Below, one piece after another: positions 59,965 through 64,000 of a stretch of DNA of 64,000 bases. Below the pieces are notes generated by a model, which did no database searches, was not told where the DNA came from, and saw nothing but the letters and a program-made list of their open reading frames with translations. This DNA is from Marinilongibacter aquaticus. Lineage in GTDB: Bacteria > Bacteroidota > Bacteroidia > Cytophagales > Spirosomataceae. Each line of letters starts with the position of its first letter. Position 1 is the stretch's first letter. A program made the translations under genes and the position numbers. The stretch covers positions 3,249,501 to 3,313,500 of the forward strand of contig NZ_CP083757.1 in assembly GCF_020149935.1 (NCBI RefSeq). The letters run 5' to 3'.

Positions 59965-62900
59965 GGGACTGAAAATAGGGTTTAAATCTTTCATCTTTTT
60001 ACTGGTGCTTATGGCCAGTTTGGGACTGTTTGTGCTCTATGCCCTTCAATGGTCAGAATTTCAGACGGTAATGGCACAAAGGGCAGCCCAGTGGTTGTCT
60101 GATAAGCTGGGTTCAAAAGTTACCGTGGGGCATGTGCGAATTCATTGGTTCGATGAAATTCACCTCGAAGATGTCAATATCAAGGATACCACTGGCCGCG
60201 ACATGATTTTCGTGCGTGAGGTGTATGTCAATGCCAAAAGCAATCTGAAGTTTTCACGTGAGAAATTTGTCGAATTCGACAACAATCTGGATTTCGTGAT
60301 GCTTAGAGAACCCTTTGTGCGTTTGGAAAGAGAAGAAACGGGAGAATTGAATATCGATCGCTGGATTGCCAATATTGGAGATAAACTCAGCGGTGAAAAC
60401 AGCGGAGGCGGATCGGGAAGTTTCAGTATCGATGAGGCCATGATCGAAAGGGGCACTTTCGAATTTGTAGATCCGGGAGTGCCGCGTATGCCCACGAACT
60501 TGTTCGATTACGCGAATTTCAAGATTCAGAAAATATCCGGAAATCTGAAGAATTTCTATGTGCACCGCGATACCGTACAGTTTTCGGGAAAGGAAATTAC
60601 CGGCATAGAAGCCCGAAGCGATTTGGAGATCAAGAAAATCAACACGGAGTTTTTGTACACACGACATAAAATTGTGTTGGATCAACTTTTTGCCCATATC
60701 AATAAATCATATGTGAAGGATTTTCTGGCTTTTCATTACGATAAGCCCAGTGATTTGAACGATTTCAACCACAGTGTGCGGATAGAGGCTGATTTGAAAA
60801 ATGCGGAGCTCGACAGCAAGGATTTGGGTCGATTTGCTACGGCCATGTACGATTACGATGAACGATACCTCTTTTCGGGGAAAGTTTCGGGGCGTGTAGA
60901 TGACCTGTATCTCGATCAATTGAATTTGAAATTTGGCGAGAATAGCCTTTTAGCGGGCAAAATGAATTTTAAGGGATTGCCTTATGTCGACAATACGATG
61001 TTTCATCTTGAATTGGCCGAAACACATGTAAAGAGTCTGGATTTGAAGCAATACGTGGGGGATGATGTTTTCGAAAAATACCTAAACAAAACGGGATTGC
61101 TCGATTTAGATGGCGTTTTCAAAGGAACGCCAACACATTTTATGGTCGACGGGAATATTGTTTCTCATAATTTGGGACGTGTGACGGGTAAGCTCAGCTA
61201 TGATTTTGAGGAGAAAAGCGAAGTGCCCATTTATACGGCAAATATCGAATCCGCTCAGATCGACCTGAAAAAACTAACCGACAACACGCTGCTGAAACAG
61301 TTGAAGTTTGCGGGCAATATTCGGGGCGTGGGAAATCAACTCAGCAATGCCAGTTTCGACTTGGACGGCAAAGTGGCTGAGGTGTATTTCAACGGTTACA
61401 CGTATAGCAATATTCAAATTGATGGCCTGCTGAGAGCCGCCAAATTCGATGGCAATATTGATATTCGCGACCCCAATCTCGATGCAGATATTGCAGGGCA
61501 AATCGACTTCAATCCCGAGCAAACTTCTTACAACATAAAGGGCAAATTAAAACAGGCCCGTTTGAGAGAGCTTGGTTTTGCCAAAGACAATGTCCGCCTG
61601 CAAACAAGTTTTGATTTTGATTTCGATGGAGATAAGTTGGACGATTGGATTGGGCAAGCGGCCTTTGAGAACACCTTCGCTTACACAGAAGATCAAAATT
61701 TGGTTGTCGATCAATTGGTATTTTCCAGTCGGCAAACGGAAAATGGAAGATTTATGGGGCTGGAGTCGGAGTTTTTCGATGCGGACATTCAGGGCGACTT
61801 TGTGCCTTCCATGCTGATTACAGATTTGTTGCAATTGCAGAAAGAATACGCTCTGTTTTTCGAAGGAACCGAAGAAGATCGCGATGTGTACTATGCACAA
61901 AAACGGGCTGATTCCACTGCCCATGAATTGAATGCCCGCTACCGATTGGACTTTAAAGACCCGGATAATTTCTTTGCTTTTTTATTGCCCGAATTTTACA
62001 TCTCTCATGAGGCAAAAATTACGGGAGAAGTGCGGGTGCAGTCCACTTCTCAATTCATGTTTTATGTCCAGGCCGACACTATTCGTTATGCCGAAAATTC
62101 ATTTTTTGACAACGAAATAGATTTTTATTCTTCAAAAAGTTGGCTGTCTCCAGAAGTGTTGACTTCGTTGGTTGTCCAGTCTGAAAATCAACGATTTGCG
62201 AATAAAGTAGAAACCGAACAAATTGATATTGGTGCGGCTTGGGGTGAAGGCGGGACGATTGATTTCGACGGTGCGATTCGTCAAAAAGATGCCGAAAATA
62301 AAGCACAACTTTTTGGGCGAATAACCTTTGATCATACCGGTTTCAATATCAAGATGAACCCAAGGAACAGCCTGGTCGACTTGCTGGATTATGAATGGCG
62401 TTTCGATCCGGAAAACAGAATTATTATTGAGGGGCAGGAAATTCAGTTTGAAAATTTCCGAATTTCAAACGAAGAGCAGAGTATCGCCCTCAGTGGCTTT
62501 GTGTCGCCAGACAGCACCAAACAACTTTTTGCGGCTATCAATCATTTTGATTTGCGGGCAATGAAAGCTTTGGCCGCCCTGGAAATCGAAGGGATTGCAG
62601 ATGGAGACGTGTCCATGAGCAATTATTATGGCAATACCATTTTGCTGAGCAACGGTACCGTCACCGATTTCCGGTACAAGAATATTTTGGTGGGCAATGT
62701 GAGTGCGGTTGTCGATTGGGACAATGCCATCAATAAAATGAAGATACGCTCGAAAGTGGACCGTCTGGGTGTTGAGATCATGAATGTAAACGGCACCTAC
62801 GATCCCGGAGAAGAAGATGGTGTTCGACTGACGGGCAAACTCGACGATGCCGATTTGGAAATTTTCGGGACTTTTGTCGATGATATTTTCTCCGATATAC

Positions 62901-64000
62901 AAGGTTTGGCCGATGGTGAACTGAAGATTTCTGGAAACCCAAGAGACTTGGTGACACGCGGACAAGTGGCCATTCGAAACGGAAGGCTTCGCATTCGCTC
63001 TACAGGAGCCTATTTGTATTTCGAAGATACAATTCTGTTTACAGAAGAAGGTTTCGTAGCCAAGCCGGGCGGTTTCAAGGTGTACGATGCTCCCGTCAAT
63101 GGGCACGAGGCCTACCTTACGGGAGGTATTTTCAATGGAGGGCAAGGATTGTATATGTTGGGGCTTCATGCCTATATGAAAGATCCCGAAGGCTTTTTGC
63201 TCTTAAATACGAATGACCAAGACAACGATACTTTTTATGGACGAGCGTATGTGAGTGGAGATTTGCATATTTTGGGTGGATTGAGCGATGTGCTGATAAC
63301 GGCCAATTTGGAAAGCAAACGCAACACTAAAATTTCTATTCCTTTGGATGGCGATGCCAGTATAGATACAGAAAAGGAGGCGATTCCTTTTGCCGAAAAA
63401 CCACAGGAGCTCAGCGATGAAGAAAACGAAGAAAAGAAGGAAAGTAGGAATACCGGAACTGCCGGATTAAAACTGGCATTCAATTTGACTTTCACCCCCG
63501 ATGCAGAGTGTGAAATTTTGATCGACAGGCGAAACAACGACCAGTTGAACGTGTTTGGAAATGGGCGATTGAGTTTGGAATACGATACCCGCGACGACAA
63601 TTTTACCTTGAGCGGCCCGTATACGGTAACCTCTGGGAAGTATAATTTCAGTTTTCAAAACTTGGCTTCCTTACGCAAATTCGACATCCTCAATGGCAGT
63701 TCGATTACATGGAATGGAAACCCCTATAATGCCACGCTCGACATAAAAGCGGCCTACACCGCAAATGTGGACATGAGCTCCATTTGGAGTACTTCGGCGG
63801 GCCAAACGAGTGCGGATCTCGACCATACCCGATATCCGGTAGAGGTGGTGTTGGACATTACAGATCAGCTCGAAAGCCCCACGATCGGCTACGATTTGAA
63901 TTTTGATCAAAACAGGATACCGAATGCTCACCATACCGATTTGTTTGCTTTCGAACAAAGGTTACGCGACGACGAGCAATACCTGAGCAAGAATGTGAGC
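59957..64000 (+). CDS. tamB: TamB-like translocation/assembly module protein, 5' part
   Basis: Open from a TTG at 59957 to the window end (1348 codons seen, continuing beyond). The TTG is chosen because it gives a basic N-terminus (IKGLKIGFKS) and a complete membrane helix; the first ATG, at 60011, would cut the helix. AsmA-like start (ASLGLFVLYALQWSEFQTVMAQ) is followed by long repetitive beta-strands. DLNFDQNRIP and FAFEQRLRDDEQYLSKNVS near the end belong to the C-terminal TamB (DUF490) domain. TamB-like proteins form a hydrophobic groove across the periplasm for phospholipid or outer-membrane protein transport. Residues of the Glu/Lys-rich stretch around 63370-63450 look like a linker. Partner TamA should follow outside the window. 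Confidence 0.88.
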   Translation, partial: MIKGLKIGFKSFIFLLVLMASLGLFVLYALQWSEFQTVMAQRAAQWLSDKLGSKVTVGHVRIHWFDEIHLEDVNIKDTTGRDMIFVREVYVNAKSNLKFSREKFVEFDNNLDFVMLREPFVRLEREETGELNIDRWIANIGDKLSGENSGGGSGSFSIDEAMIERGTFEFVDPGVPRMPTNLFDYANFKIQKISGNLKNFYVHRDTVQFSGKEITGIEARSDLEIKKINTEFLYTRHKIVLDQLFAHINKSYVKDFLAFHYDKPSDLNDFNHSVRIEADLKNAELDSKDLGRFATAMYDYDERYLFSGKVSGRVDDLYLDQLNLKFGENSLLAGKMNFKGLPYVDNTMFHLELAETHVKSLDLKQYVGDDVFEKYLNKTGLLDLDGVFKGTPTHFMVDGNIVSHNLGRVTGKLSYDFEEKSEVPIYTANIESAQIDLKKLTDNTLLKQLKFAGNIRGVGNQLSNASFDLDGKVAEVYFNGYTYSNIQIDGLLRAAKFDGNIDIRDPNLDADIAGQIDFNPEQTSYNIKGKLKQARLRELGFAKDNVRLQTSFDFDFDGDKLDDWIGQAAFENTFAYTEDQNLVVDQLVFSSRQTENGRFMGLESEFFDADIQGDFVPSMLITDLLQLQKEYALFFEGTEEDRDVYYAQKRADSTAHELNARYRLDFKDPDNFFAFLLPEFYISHEAKITGEVRVQSTSQFMFYVQADTIRYAENSFFDNEIDFYSSKSWLSPEVLTSLVVQSENQRFANKVETEQIDIGAAWGEGGTIDFDGAIRQKDAENKAQLFGRITFDHTGFNIKMNPRNSLVDLLDYEWRFDPENRIIIEGQEIQFENFRISNEEQSIALSGFVSPDSTKQLFAAINHFDLRAMKALAALEIEGIADGDVSMSNYYGNTILLSNGTVTDFRYKNILVGNVSAVVDWDNAINKMKIRSKVDRLGVEIMNVNGTYDPGEEDGVRLTGKLDDADLEIFGTFVDDIFSDIQGLADGELKISGNPRDLVTRGQVAIRNGRLRIRSTGAYLYFEDTILFTEEGFVAKPGGFKVYDAPVNGHEAYLTGGIFNGGQGLYMLGLHAYMKDPEGFLLLNTNDQDNDTFYGRAYVSGDLHILGGLSDVLITANLESKRNTKISIPLDGDASIDTEKEAIPFAEKPQELSDEENEEKKESRNTGTAGLKLAFNLTFTPDAECEILIDRRNNDQLNVFGNGRLSLEYDTRDDNFTLSGPYTVTSGKYNFSFQNLASLRKFDILNGSSITWNGNPYNATLDIKAAYTANVDMSSIWSTSAGQTSADLDHTRYPVEVVLDITDQLESPTIGYDLNFDQNRIPNAHHTDLFAFEQRLRDDEQYLSKNVS

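Overview
The window is chromosomal DNA from a Bacteroidota bacterium, most likely of the order Cytophagales. The evidence is the type IX secretion genes porU and porV, a complete Na+-translocating NADH:quinone oxidoreductase operon, many Bacteroidota-type lipoproteins, DUF4199 and DUF4856 families, and the recurring promoter element TAnnTTTG a short way upstream of start codons. The species cannot be named from sequence alone. I saw no rRNA, tRNA, CRISPR array, insertion sequence or prophage. Both ends cut through genes: a nucleotidyltransferase/HAD-phosphatase fusion at the left and a TamB-like protein at the right. No gene-free stretch exceeds about 300 bases.

Layout. 1-4.9 kb: the fusion gene, an OmpH/Skp-like lipoprotein, a small membrane protein with a penicillin-acylase-family hydrolase, and a periplasmic rhodanese. 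4.9-10.2 kb: an SprT-like metalloprotein gene leading into porU and porV. 10.2-23.4 kb: mostly housekeeping (cysS, a glycosyltransferase, an amidase, an M28 peptidase, a coiled-coil membrane protein, a kinase-fold-like protein, a MazG-like/yggS/DUF423 operon, a collagen-like lipoprotein, a TPR protein with dihydroorotase, ispH). 23.5-25.5 kb: a Wzi-like outer-membrane barrel and a small hypothetical.

25.6-36.6 kb is the most interesting region, an iron island. Ferritin is followed by two co-directional operons. Operon 1 holds a 49-residue Cys/Lys-rich protein, a DUF4856 lipoprotein, an imelysin-like lipoprotein, a vitamin K-dependent gamma-carboxylase (HTTM) homologue and a TonB-dependent receptor. 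Operon 2 holds a canonical imelysin with GxHxxE, a di-haem c-type oxidoreductase lipoprotein and a third imelysin-like lipoprotein. Both operons have copies of one palindrome, ATTTArA-N5-TCTAAwT, at their promoters (one site before operon 1, two before operon 2). They therefore look like one regulon, probably iron-responsive. The implied model is outer-membrane uptake through the receptor, with surface or periplasmic imelysins and a haem redox protein handling the metal. The job of the carboxylase homologue is unknown.

36.6-47.2 kb: an SLC12-like cation-chloride cotransporter, lptB, recJ, outer-membrane barrels, DUF4199, an SRPBCC protein, ilvE and an S41 protease. 47.4-54.5 kb: nqrABCDEF with apbE, the flavin transferase that loads FMN onto NqrB and NqrC, then a convergent small Cys-rich membrane protein resembling the Nqr maturation factor NqrM. 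54.5-64 kb: a CBS protein, a SixA-like phosphatase, a 48-residue membrane protein, a GbsR/MarR regulator, a class A penicillin-binding protein, tsaD and the TamB-like gene.
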